DNA of 64,000 nucleotides from an uncultured Acidobacteriota bacterium. Lineage in GTDB: Bacteria; Acidobacteriota; Blastocatellia; Pyrinomonadales; Pyrinomonadaceae. Location: the NCBI GenBank assembly GCA_937873515.1, contig CALMYB010000013.1:310001-374000 (forward strand), read 5' to 3'. The notes below the pieces were generated by a model. That model was not told the origin of the DNA. It did not search any database and was given only the letters and a program-made list of their open reading frames with translations. Position 1 is the first letter of the stretch; each line of letters opens with the position of its first letter. Both the position numbers and the translations under genes were made by a program. Below are positions 34,053 through 42,212 of this stretch, one piece after another.

Positions 34053-34161
34053 AATTATCCTTTCAGCATCATTTGGTTCGCGGCCGAGGCTCTTCCCAGC
34101 CAAAGGAACCGCAGCGAGTTCTCGTTCGTGAATTCGCGGCAAGCTCTTAAAAATGCATCTC

Positions 34162-34665
34162 TCAATACCACCTGACGCCGGAACCGGCCAAAGGATCGAG
34201 TTTTTGTTTCCTGGCCTCTTCGAGTCCGATCTTCTTTACCTTCTCAAACCATTTGCGATAACTGCCAAACGCCTTTGTTACGTATTGTTCTGAGTTGAGT
34301 TTTAGCGTCTGAAATTCTCCTTCACTTTCTGCGGGCTCGCTTAATAAGGCAATTGCATCGGCAAAGTCGTCACTACCACAAAAGAGTTCGGAAATTGTGT
34401 AGAGTGCATTGATCTCAACTGAAGCTTCGGGTACCCGGTGAGATATCTCGGGTTTTGCGCCAGATCGCACACCGACCTTTTTTCGACCTTCGAGTTTCAA
34501 AAGGCACTCAATACCGGCAATAACATTAGTCGGAACTGTGTCATCGACTACACTTCCGCTGGTAGTCTCCTTTGGATCAGCCTTGTCCCACCAGTAGTTG
34601 CAGTCTTGCGCGTTCGCAGCTGCAACGAACCCGATCGTAATGGCTATAAGTAAGAATGGTTTCAT
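34162..34665 (-). CDS. Hypothetical secreted protein with conserved Cys/Trp N-terminus
   Basis: 167 residues from ATG 34665. The signal peptide is KPFLLIAITIGFVAAANA, and the mature protein begins QDCNYWWDKADPKETTSGSV. The middle has IECLLKLEGRKKVGVRSG and INALYTISELFCGSDDFADA, and the C-terminus KWFEKVKKIGLEEARKQKLD ends at GSGVRWY. Four Cys suggest disulfides outside the cytoplasm. Family unknown. The longer open frame to 34806 overlaps mnmE on the other strand and is not credible. Confidence 0.65.
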   Translation of the reverse strand: MKPFLLIAITIGFVAAANAQDCNYWWDKADPKETTSGSVVDDTVPTNVIAGIECLLKLEGRKKVGVRSGAKPEISHRVPEASVEINALYTISELFCGSDDFADAIALLSEPAESEGEFQTLKLNSEQYVTKAFGSYRKWFEKVKKIGLEEARKQKLDPLAGSGVRWY

Positions 34666-34783
34666 TTTCGCGAATGCGTGACGGTTCTTTTCATATCCTG
34701 TCTGATTTCCTAATGTGTCGCAACAATAGGCATAGAAGCAGGGTTCGCAAAGTGAAGGTGCTCCGTTGTAGGATTTATTTGTT

Positions 34784-36175
34784 TTGGATGTTTCTGGGAA
34801 CACCATCGTTGCACTTGCGACGCCTGCGGGCCGGAGCGGGATCGGCGTCGTTCGGTTGAGCGGCGACGGTGCTCTGGAGGCGGCGGCGAAATTAGCGGAC
34901 AGCTATCGCGGTGAGTTCTTGCCGAGAAAGGCGACGCTCGTCGAACTGCGCGACCCGCACGACAACGCGGCGATCGACAAGGCTCTTGTAACTTATTTTA
35001 AGGCACCGCATTCTTTTACGGGCGAGGATGTCGTCGAGATCAGTTGTCACGGCTCGCCCGTGCTGCTGCGGCAGGTGATCGATCTTTGTCTCGCGTTGGG
35101 ATGCCGTGCGGCCGAAGCCGGTGAATTCACTTTGCGTGCACTCGCGCACGGCCAGCTCGATCTTGCAGAGGCCGAGGCGATCCGTGACCTTATCGACGCG
35201 CAGACGAACGCCGCGGCTCGACAGGCCGTGCGGCAGCTTGGCGGCGCAATGTCGCGTTTGCTCCAGCCGTTAAAAGATGAGCTGCTGAACATCATCGTCG
35301 TACTCGAATCTGCACTCGAATTCGTCGAGGACGATCTGCCCGAATCGCAAAGCGCAGAGATCGCACATAGTCTTAAAGATATTGCGGCAAAGACGCTCGA
35401 GTTCGCCGATACATACAAGGCAGGGCATCTGATCCGCGACGGCCTGAGTGCAACGATCGTTGGACGGCCGAATGTGGGTAAATCGAGCCTTTTCAATCGA
35501 CTCTTGGGAACGGAGCGTGCGATCGTAACCGACATCGCCGGCACGACGCGCGACCAACTTAACGAACGTTTTACCATTCGCGACATTCCAATTCACCTTG
35601 TCGATACCGCCGGATTGCGCGAGACGGAAGATACTGTTGAGAGGATCGGCGTCGAGCGTGCACGCGGTGCGATGGCCGACGCAGACCTTGTAATTGTTGT
35701 GCTCGACGCTCACGAGAGCTTGACTGAAGAGGATCGCGAGATCGTCCGCTCGGCAGAGAAGCAGAACTTTATCATCGCACTGAACAAGATAGACAAACAC
35801 CCTTCGCGAGATATAGACCGGCTCGCTTCGGCGGGTGACCCATCCCTTTCGAAATTCCGCGAAAGGACGGTCGCGATCTCCGCAAAGACCGGCGAAGGCC
35901 TCGATGATCTGCGTGAAGCGATCATTAGACCATTCGCAACGAATGAGTTATCATCGAGCGGCTTTCTCGTTACAGATGCGCGGCATTACGACCTTCTGAT
36001 GCGTACACACGACGAGATCCGCGCATCGCTCGACGCCCTTGGCGAGAACCGCAGCGAAGAGATCGTCCTCATCGGCCTGCACAACGCCCTTCGCTACCTC
36101 GGCGAGATCACCGGCGAAACCACCACCGAAGATATGCTCACACGCATCTTCGCAACCTTCTGTATAGGGAAGTAG
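34784..36175 (+). CDS. mnmE: tRNA modification GTPase MnmE
   Basis: 463 residues. It starts at TTG 34784 (AGGA about 10 nt upstream), giving the standard N-terminus NTIVALATPAGRSGIGVVRL. The tetrahydrofolate-binding domain is followed by a helical region and an inserted G domain. P-loop GRPNVGKSSLFNRLLG, switch IVTDIAGTTRD, LVDTAGLRET and NKID are all intact. The C-terminal CIGK is the conserved catalytic end. With MnmG it makes the 5-carboxymethylaminomethyl group on wobble uridine. mnmG follows, but a toxin-antitoxin pair has been inserted between them. Confidence 0.97.
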   Translation: MDVSGNTIVALATPAGRSGIGVVRLSGDGALEAAAKLADSYRGEFLPRKATLVELRDPHDNAAIDKALVTYFKAPHSFTGEDVVEISCHGSPVLLRQVIDLCLALGCRAAEAGEFTLRALAHGQLDLAEAEAIRDLIDAQTNAAARQAVRQLGGAMSRLLQPLKDELLNIIVVLESALEFVEDDLPESQSAEIAHSLKDIAAKTLEFADTYKAGHLIRDGLSATIVGRPNVGKSSLFNRLLGTERAIVTDIAGTTRDQLNERFTIRDIPIHLVDTAGLRETEDTVERIGVERARGAMADADLVIVVLDAHESLTEEDREIVRSAEKQNFIIALNKIDKHPSRDIDRLASAGDPSLSKFRERTVAISAKTGEGLDDLREAIIRPFATNELSSSGFLVTDARHYDLLMRTHDEIRASLDALGENRSEEIVLIGLHNALRYLGEITGETTTEDMLTRIFATFCIGK

Positions 36176-36199
36176 CAGAGGCGGCATCTCGTTTCTAAT

Positions 36200-36245
36200 T
36201 ATTCACTTCTGCGAATAGTTGTGTTACTATTCGTCTGTATGAATA
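36200..36245. promoter_or_regulatory. Twin palindromic operators of the toxin-antitoxin pair between mnmE and mnmG
   Basis: TATTC-N8-GAATA occurs twice, at 36200-36217 and 36228-36245, exactly 28 bp apart. The second copy covers the antitoxin start codon (36239). Alternate pairings CGAATAG/CTATTCG (36212-36218, 36227-36233) also exist. Regular spacing suggests cooperative binding by the HTH antitoxin. Confidence 0.6.
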
Positions 36246-36541
36246 GTTTGATCGGGACAATGGAGGCGGCGGAAAGGCTAAACCTCAGTGTGCGGCGCGT
36301 TCAGGCTTTGATCGCCGCGGGAAGGCTGCCGGCGGAGCGTGTGGGAAATAGCTTTGCCATCAGGGAAAGCGACCTAAAGAAACTTGAAGGCCGAAAGGCC
36401 GGTCGCCCAAAGCCGGACAGCGGAGACGTTACCGTAAAGAGAGCTGCGGTATTCAGACGGTTTGCCGGTGCGGTTGACGGACTTCCTTCCGATCTCGCCT
36501 CGAACACGAAGAAGTATCTCGAAGGGTTCGGCAGCAAATGA
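36239..36541 (+). CDS. Excisionase-like helix-turn-helix antitoxin
   Basis: 100 residues from ATG 36239. The winged-helix/excisionase pattern is clear: TMEAAERLNLSVRRVQALIA, then AGRLPAERVGNSFAIRESDL. The C-terminal tail (VKRAAVFRRFAGAVDGLPSD) is likely the toxin-binding part. Overlap with the next gene is 4 nt (ATGA). Operators with dyad symmetry cover the promoter and start. It is inferred to repress the pair. Confidence 0.82.
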   Translation: MNSLIGTMEAAERLNLSVRRVQALIAAGRLPAERVGNSFAIRESDLKKLEGRKAGRPKPDSGDVTVKRAAVFRRFAGAVDGLPSDLASNTKKYLEGFGSK

Positions 36542-36951
36542 AGGCGGTCATCGTTGATACAGGAGCGATCGTTGCCCTGTTAAGTAAGAATGATCAGTGG
36601 AGAACGCGAGCCCTCGATATCTTCGAGACGCTGGATGCGACCCTGCTTACCTGCGAATCTGCCATCACTGAATGCTGTTTCCTGCTGCGGAATACGCACA
36701 ACGGCGAAAGGATAGTGCTTGATCTGATAAGTTCGAATGCCTTGACCATCGACTTTTCGATAAGCGAGCATATAGATAATATCGCCGCGCTTATGCAAAA
36801 ATATCGCTCGGTGCCGATGTCGCTTGCGGACGCGTGCCTCGTAAGGATGAGCGAGGTCTTAGATGCACCGATCTTTACCTTTGACAGGGATTTTGAGGTC
36901 TATAGACGGCACGGGCGGAAAAGGATACCTCTTATCGGTATTGGTGACTGA
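36538..36951 (+). CDS. PIN-domain ribonuclease toxin (VapC-like)
   Basis: 137 residues. The PIN acidic residues appear in order: VIVDTGAIVALLSKND, ESAITECCFLLRN, PMSLADACLVRMSEV and IFTFDRDFEVYRRHG. Expected activity is Mg-dependent RNA cleavage. The gene overlaps its antitoxin by 4 nt, and its stop codon shares a base with the mnmG start (TGATG), so toxin translation and MnmG translation are physically coupled. Confidence 0.87.
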   Translation: MKAVIVDTGAIVALLSKNDQWRTRALDIFETLDATLLTCESAITECCFLLRNTHNGERIVLDLISSNALTIDFSISEHIDNIAALMQKYRSVPMSLADACLVRMSEVLDAPIFTFDRDFEVYRRHGRKRIPLIGIGD

Positions 36952-38825
36952 TGAGTTTTGACGAGAAGTTTGATGTGATCGTGATAGGAGCGGGGCACGC
37001 CGGCTGCGAGGCCGCGTCTGCCTCGGCGCGCATGGGTGCCGAGACGGCGCTCGTCACGCTCAATCTCGATCTCATCGGGCAGATGTCGTGCAATCCCGCG
37101 ATCGGCGGAATCGCAAAGGGCCACGTTGTTCGCGAGATCGATGCGCTTGGCGGAATAATGGGCCGCGTGATCGACCGGACGGGAATTCAATTCCGTCTTT
37201 TGAACCGTTCGCGAGGGCCGGCGGTGCAGTCGCCGCGAGCGCAGGCCGACCGTTCACTCTATCGCACGGAAATGCGGCGCGTTCTCGAAGCGACGCCGAA
37301 CCTCACGCTGAAGCAAGGTGCTGTCGTTTCGTTAATTGTTGAGAATAAAAAGGTTATCGGTGTCGAGCTTGAGGATACACGACGCTTTTCGGCGAAAGCG
37401 GTCGTTATCGCGACAGGCACTTTCCTGAACGGAACGATACATACCGGGCGACGGACGTTCTCTGCGGGTCGTTCAGGCGAACCGGCTTCTATCGAGCTCG
37501 CTGAAAATTTGAAAGAGCTCGGCTTTCCGGTCGGACGCTTGAAAACCGGCACACCGCCAAGGCTTGATGGCCGCACCATAGATTGGGACGCTTTCGAACG
37601 GCAGGCGCCGGACGAGAAGCCCGTGGCATTCTCATTCGCAACGGAAGAGATCGAGCAGCCGCAGCTTGACTGCTACATCGGATATACGACGAACGCGGTT
37701 CACGACGCGATCCGAGGTAATTTGTCCCAATCACCGCTCTATTCGGGAAAGATCAAGGGAATTGGGCCGCGATATTGCCCTTCGATCGAGGACAAGGTCG
37801 TGAAATTCGCGGGCAAAGATCGGCATCAGCTTTTCCTCGAACCGGAAGGCCACAACACGAACGAAGTCTATCTGAACGGATTCTCGACCTCGCTGCCTGC
37901 CGGTCTGCAGCAGGAACTGCTGCGGATGATCGAGGGCTTCGGCGAGGTGCGCATCATTCGGCCGGGATATGCCATCGAATATGATTTCGTGGATCCGCGT
38001 GAATTGCGGCCGACGATGGAGACGACGCGGTTCGACGGGCTTTTCCTTGCCGGGCAGATAAACGGCACCACGGGCTACGAAGAAGCGGCGTGCCAAGGGT
38101 TTCTGGCAGGCGTAAATGCTGCAAACAAAGTGCTTAGATGTCCTACGTTCACTCTTGGCCGTGACGAGGCGTACATAGGCGTGCTTGCCGATGACCTAAT
38201 ACGGCACGGGGTCGATGAGCCGTATAGGTTGTTCACCTCGCGGGCGGAAGCACGTTTGCGTCTGCGGCATGATAACGCGGATGAACGTCTACTTCCGAAG
38301 GGTCGCGAGCTTGGTTTGATCGATGATGTTGACTGGCAGCGGTTCAATGCAAAACGCGATCGCATCGCCGAGATCCGCAATGCGCTCGATCAAACGCGGT
38401 TCAAGCGTTCGAGTCCGCAGTATGCCGCGGCCGCGCAGATGCTTGGTACTGATCTTGGAGATTCCTTCGTTCTCTCGCATCTTGCGATGCGGCAGGGCAT
38501 CAATGCGGAGTTCATCGCGCGACTTTTGCCGATCGAGAACGCAAAGATGGGCGACATCGAGACGGCGTTGGCCGACTCAATGTATTCGGGATATATCGCG
38601 AAGCAGGCCGTGGCCGCAGAGCGCGTGAATCATCATGATTCGCTGCGAGTGCCGGAAAGCCTCGATTTCCGACAGATTGGCGGTCTTTCGAACGAAATGA
38701 TCGAACGGCTTGAGCGTGCGGGCCCACGAACGTTCGCACAGGTGCGAACGGTTCCGGGGTTGACACACGCGGCGCTATCGACGGTTTTGGTGCATTTGAC
38801 GGCTCTTCAGCACGCTAGGATGTGA
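36951..38825 (+). CDS. mnmG: tRNA uridine 5-carboxymethylaminomethyl modification enzyme MnmG
   Basis: 624 residues. The FAD-binding start DVIVIGAGHAGCEAASASAR, then MSCNPAIGGIAKGHVVREID, the ATGTFLNGTIHTGRR block and GYEEAACQGFLAG are all typical. The C-terminal helical domain that contacts MnmE is present. It works with MnmE in wobble-uridine modification. The start overlaps the preceding PIN toxin stop by 1 nt, so it depends on the same transcript. Confidence 0.97.
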   Translation: MSFDEKFDVIVIGAGHAGCEAASASARMGAETALVTLNLDLIGQMSCNPAIGGIAKGHVVREIDALGGIMGRVIDRTGIQFRLLNRSRGPAVQSPRAQADRSLYRTEMRRVLEATPNLTLKQGAVVSLIVENKKVIGVELEDTRRFSAKAVVIATGTFLNGTIHTGRRTFSAGRSGEPASIELAENLKELGFPVGRLKTGTPPRLDGRTIDWDAFERQAPDEKPVAFSFATEEIEQPQLDCYIGYTTNAVHDAIRGNLSQSPLYSGKIKGIGPRYCPSIEDKVVKFAGKDRHQLFLEPEGHNTNEVYLNGFSTSLPAGLQQELLRMIEGFGEVRIIRPGYAIEYDFVDPRELRPTMETTRFDGLFLAGQINGTTGYEEAACQGFLAGVNAANKVLRCPTFTLGRDEAYIGVLADDLIRHGVDEPYRLFTSRAEARLRLRHDNADERLLPKGRELGLIDDVDWQRFNAKRDRIAEIRNALDQTRFKRSSPQYAAAAQMLGTDLGDSFVLSHLAMRQGINAEFIARLLPIENAKMGDIETALADSMYSGYIAKQAVAAERVNHHDSLRVPESLDFRQIGGLSNEMIERLERAGPRTFAQVRTVPGLTHAALSTVLVHLTALQHARM

Positions 38826-38829
38826 AATC

Positions 38830-38952
38830 GTGGTACGTACCACATTGAAGGCTCAATAAGAACCCAGTCGGTTCTCGGGTCATAGATCCCCGAGTGCTAA
38901 AGCAGTCGCTCCCGGTTCTGACAAGAAGGTAGAATGTGGTACGTACCACATT
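38830..38952. repeat. Two copies of a palindrome upstream of parA
   Basis: GTGGTACGTACCAC occurs at 38830-38843, and the longer AATGTGGTACGTACCACATT at 38933-38952; both copies share 17 bp in direct orientation. The first starts 5 nt after the mnmG stop. They do not match the canonical parS (TGTTNCACGTGAAACA). They could be operators, hairpins that end the mnmG transcript, or ends of a small element of about 120 bp. No gene lies in 38826-39096. Confidence 0.6.
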
Positions 38953-39096
38953 TTGATTTCGTCTGCTTCGCGTTCGGCTATTTCGCTGTGCTAATTTAGA
39001 CATATCGAGCTGTGCCAGCGACAGGCAAGACGCGGACGATGGCGTCCGCGCTCCGGACGGACGGCAGTGACAAGATGCGGACTTGCAACAATATTA

Positions 39097-39858
39097 ATGG
39101 GAAAAGTTATTGCTATTGCAAATCAAAAGGGCGGCGTCGGCAAAACAACGACCGCCGTAAATCTAGCCGCAGGCCTTGCTGCCGAAAGCTGTAAGGTCTT
39201 GCTCATCGATGGTGATCCTCAGGGGAATGCGACATCGGGCTCCGGAATCGCCCGTGCAAACATCAAAAAAACACTCTATGACGCACTTATTCGCGGGGAA
39301 TCGATCCGCGAAATGGTGCTTCCGACCGCCATCCAGAAGTTTTGGGTAGTGCCTTCGGACAAAAATCTTGCGGGTGCGGAGGTCGAACTTGTCGAGCGCG
39401 AGGATCGCGCTAGAGCGTTAAAGAAGATCATCGACCCGATACGCGACTATTTTCATTACATCTTGATCGATTGCCCGCCTTCGCTTGGACTGCTGACGCT
39501 GAACGGCCTGACCGCGGCGGACGCGCTTCTTGTGCCGATCCAATGTGAATATTACGCGCTCGAAGGCGTGACGGAGCTCTTTGATACGCTCGCACGGCTG
39601 CGCCGCGAATTGAACCCTGAACTCGCGATCGAGGGCCTGCTACTCACAATGTTCGACGAGAGAACCAATCTCTCAACGGCAGTTGCGAAGGATCTTCGCG
39701 ACTTCTACGGGACGCAGGTTCTTAAGACGGTAATTCCTCGAAACGTGCGGCTTGCCGAGGCGCCAAGTTTTGGCCAACCGATCTTTGTTTACGACCCGAA
39801 GTCAAAGGGTGCCGAGGCATATCAGCGACTTGCAAAGGAGATATTAACCCATGCCTAG
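39097..39858 (+). CDS. parA: Chromosome partitioning ATPase ParA (Soj)
   Basis: 253 residues from ATG 39097 (GKVIAIANQKGGVGKTTTAV), rather than a start 10 residues earlier. The deviant Walker A is KGGVGKTT, then LLIDGDPQGNATSG and the Walker B LIDCPPSLGLLTLNGL. It segregates the origin region with ParB. It overlaps parB by 8 nt. Confidence 0.96.
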   Translation: MGKVIAIANQKGGVGKTTTAVNLAAGLAAESCKVLLIDGDPQGNATSGSGIARANIKKTLYDALIRGESIREMVLPTAIQKFWVVPSDKNLAGAEVELVEREDRARALKKIIDPIRDYFHYILIDCPPSLGLLTLNGLTAADALLVPIQCEYYALEGVTELFDTLARLRRELNPELAIEGLLLTMFDERTNLSTAVAKDLRDFYGTQVLKTVIPRNVRLAEAPSFGQPIFVYDPKSKGAEAYQRLAKEILTHA

Positions 39859-40750
39859 ACAATCTCTTGGCCGAGGCCTGTCGGCTCTGCTCGGTGACGA
39901 AAAACCGGCCGCAACGGAATCAGCGGTCCGCGATGCTGCCGTTCTTCCGACTCGCGTAAATGAACTAGACATTGATCTTATCGAACCGAACCCCGAACAG
40001 CCGCGGGTGAACTTTGCCGATAGTGAACTCGAGGAACTTGCCGCGTCGATCAGATCTAACGGAATCGTTCAGCCGATCGTCGTCCGTCCGAAAGGTGAGA
40101 ATCGATACCAGATAGTTGCCGGTGAGCGCCGCTGGCGGGCGGCCCAGAAAGCCGGGTTAAGGAAAGTGCCGATCTCGGTGAGGGAAGTTTCGGATGAGAA
40201 ATTGCTCGAGATCGCGCTGATCGAGAACATTCAGCGGCAGCAGCTGAACCCGATCGAAGAAGCGAACGCTTTTCGCAAACTCATTGATTCCATTGGACTT
40301 ACGCAAGAAGAGGTCGCGGAACGCGTCGGCAAAGAGCGCACTTTGATCACAACGACGATGCGGCTTTTGAAGCTGCCTGAAGCGGTCCAAAAGCACTTGA
40401 TCGCCGGCAAACTGAGTTTGAGCCACGGCAGAGCATTGCTAATGAGCGATGATGCAGTCACGCAACGTCGTGTTGCAGATGACATTATTGCGCAAGGGCT
40501 ATCCGTCCGCGAGGCCGAACGCCGAATCAAATCGGCGAAGCGCACGCCGAGGGAAAAGGCTGAACCGACGGCGCGCGTCGTCGATCCGAACGTAAAAGTC
40601 GCCGAAACGCGTATGATGCGGCATTTGAGCACGAACGTTAAGATTCTCCCAGCCAAGAAAGGTACGGGCGGGAAGATCGAGATCGAGTATTACGGCATCG
40701 ACGATCTCAATCGAATTTACGAGATGCTGACAAATAAGAAAGGAGAGTAA
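39851..40750 (+). CDS. parB: Chromosome partitioning protein ParB (Spo0J)
   Basis: 299 residues. It has the ParA-interacting N-terminus QSLGRGLSALLGD, then the CTP-binding core with IEPNPEQPRVNF, SIRSNGIVQPIVVRP, and the GERRWRAAQKAG motif. The central HTH follows (LTQEEVAERVGKERTLITTT) and a C-terminal dimerisation part. It binds parS; no canonical parS is seen in this window. selD begins 10 nt downstream. Confidence 0.96.
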   Translation: MPRQSLGRGLSALLGDEKPAATESAVRDAAVLPTRVNELDIDLIEPNPEQPRVNFADSELEELAASIRSNGIVQPIVVRPKGENRYQIVAGERRWRAAQKAGLRKVPISVREVSDEKLLEIALIENIQRQQLNPIEEANAFRKLIDSIGLTQEEVAERVGKERTLITTTMRLLKLPEAVQKHLIAGKLSLSHGRALLMSDDAVTQRRVADDIIAQGLSVREAERRIKSAKRTPREKAEPTARVVDPNVKVAETRMMRHLSTNVKILPAKKGTGGKIEIEYYGIDDLNRIYEMLTNKKGE

Positions 40751-40759
40751 AGACACGAT

Positions 40760-41779
40760 ATGCGTCTGACCGAAATGGTCAACTGCGCCGGTTGAGTGGC
40801 AAAACTCGCACCAAGCGATCTTGCTCAAGTTTTGAGCAAACTGCCGCCACAGCCTAGCGACAATGTGATCGTCGGGTTCGAGACCTCTGACGATGCGGGT
40901 GTAATGCGCCTGAATGACGATACGGCTCTGGTTCAGACTGTCGATTTCTTTACACCCGTTTCGGACGATCCGTTCGTTTACGGACAAGTTGCGGCGGTCA
41001 ATGCTCTAAATGATGTTTACGCGATGGGCGGAAGGCCGCTATCGGCCCTCTCGATAGTTTGCTATCCGCAAAAAGGCGATTGGGAGATCCTTGCGAAAAT
41101 TCTGCTCGGCGGCCAAACGCAGATGAATTCCGAAGGCGTCGTCATTCTCGGCGGGCATTCGGTCGATGACCAGGAGATGAAGTTCGGGTATGCCGTCACG
41201 GGAACTATTCATCCGGATCGCGTATTCACGAACGCCGGCGCAAAACCCGGGGATATACTCATTCTCACGAAACCGATCGGTACCGGAGCGATCAACACAG
41301 CGATCAAGCGCGGTGTAGCTTCGCAGGCTACGATCGATGCCGTAACAAAAACAATGACGACCTCAGCCCGAGAAGCGTCAAATGCAATGAGCGAATTTGG
41401 TGCGAACGCGTGTACGGACGTTACGGGATTCGGGCTGCTTGGGCACGCGTTCGAGATGGCGAAAGCAAGCGGCGTGACGCTTGAGATCGACAGCGTAGAT
41501 GTCCCGCTAATTATTGATACGCTTGAGTTTATCGAGCAGGGAATGCTTACTAGAGGCGATAAGAACAATCGGGTTTACACGGGCGACACGGTGCGGTTTG
41601 CGCAGACGGTCAACGGCGTAATGCAGAGCGCGCTTTTTGACCCTCAGACAGCCGGCGGGCTTCTTATCAGCACGACATCTGACGCGGCGGAGAATATACT
41701 AAAGAGTGTAGAGACGGCACGCGTCATCGGCCGAGTAAAGCCTCGTGTTGAGGAAGGCACGATGATCGAGGTCAGTTGA
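40760..41779 (+). CDS. selD: Selenide, water dikinase SelD, itself a selenoprotein (UGA at codon 12)
   Basis: 339 residues if UGA is read as selenocysteine. From ATG 40760 the frame is MRLTEMVNCAG, then TGA (40793-40795), then VAKLAPSDLAQVL. SelD proteins carry Cys or Sec exactly here, with the catalytic Lys three residues on (E. coli Cys17/Lys20; here Sec12/Lys15). A hairpin 25 nt after the UGA fits a bacterial SECIS. The rest is complete: TVDFFTPVSDDPFVYGQVAA, NALNDVYAMGG, GGHSVDDQEMKFGYAVTG and DVTGFGLLGHA (quoted in parts). It makes selenophosphate. A start at GTG 40796 after the UGA would remove the active site. It lies in a parA-parB-selD-tatB-tatC row. Confidence 0.94.
40821..40839 (+). 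promoter_or_regulatory. Putative SECIS hairpin in selD
   Basis: TTGCTCAA and TTGAGCAA form a perfect 8-bp stem with loop GTT, inside the coding sequence 25 nt after the UGA. The loop is about 34 nt from the UGA, within the range for bacterial SECIS elements, and it contains the G and U expected at the tip. Confidence 0.65.
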
Positions 41780-41792
41780 AGAGAGGAAACAA

Positions 41793-42188
41793 GTGGTACT
41801 TCTCATTTTCGAATCTATCGGGACGCCCGAGCTTATGATGATCGGCCTTGCGGCTCTCATCTTCCTCGGGCCGCGGCGTCTTCCCGAATTTGCGCGCAAA
41901 GCGGGAAAGATGATGGCGGATTTCCGTGCGACGACGAACGAGTTTAAGGAGACCTGGGAGCGTGAGGTGAATTTCGAGGAAGAAACGAAAGCTCTGCGGT
42001 TCGACGAGATCGAGAACGAGGTTGTCGAACGGCAAAAGGCGAACGAACATCTTTTAGCGCCCGCGGAACCGGAGATAAGGGAAATTGGCGCCGACGAGAT
42101 CCCGGCAGCGATCCAAGAACAAGAAGCTGTGCCGGTATCATCACATACACGTTCCACCGACCCGAACGATAAACGGAATTGGCTCTAG
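41793..42188 (+). CDS. tatB: Twin-arginine translocase subunit TatA/TatB family
   Basis: 131 residues from GTG 41793 (GAGAGGA upstream). The N-terminal membrane helix ending in FLGPRRLPEFARKAGKMMAD is the Tat hinge with the amphipathic helix. The acidic, longer C-terminal part (EFKETWEREVNFEEETKALR) favours TatB over TatA. It recognises folded precursors with twin-arginine signals together with TatC, encoded 24 nt downstream. A separate TatA was not found in the window. Confidence 0.88.
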   Translation: MVLLIFESIGTPELMMIGLAALIFLGPRRLPEFARKAGKMMADFRATTNEFKETWEREVNFEEETKALRFDEIENEVVERQKANEHLLAPAEPEIREIGADEIPAAIQEQEAVPVSSHTRSTDPNDKRNWL

Positions 42189-42212
42189 ACCCTCGGTACA
42201 CCTTCCCAACGA

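Noticed and set aside
38830..38952. Calling the palindromes canonical parS
   Set aside because: They differ from TGTTNCACGTGAAACA at most positions; kept only as an open question.
40796..41779. selD starting at GTG 40796
   Set aside because: This start would remove the selenocysteine and the conserved N-terminus, so the UGA-containing longer form is preferred.
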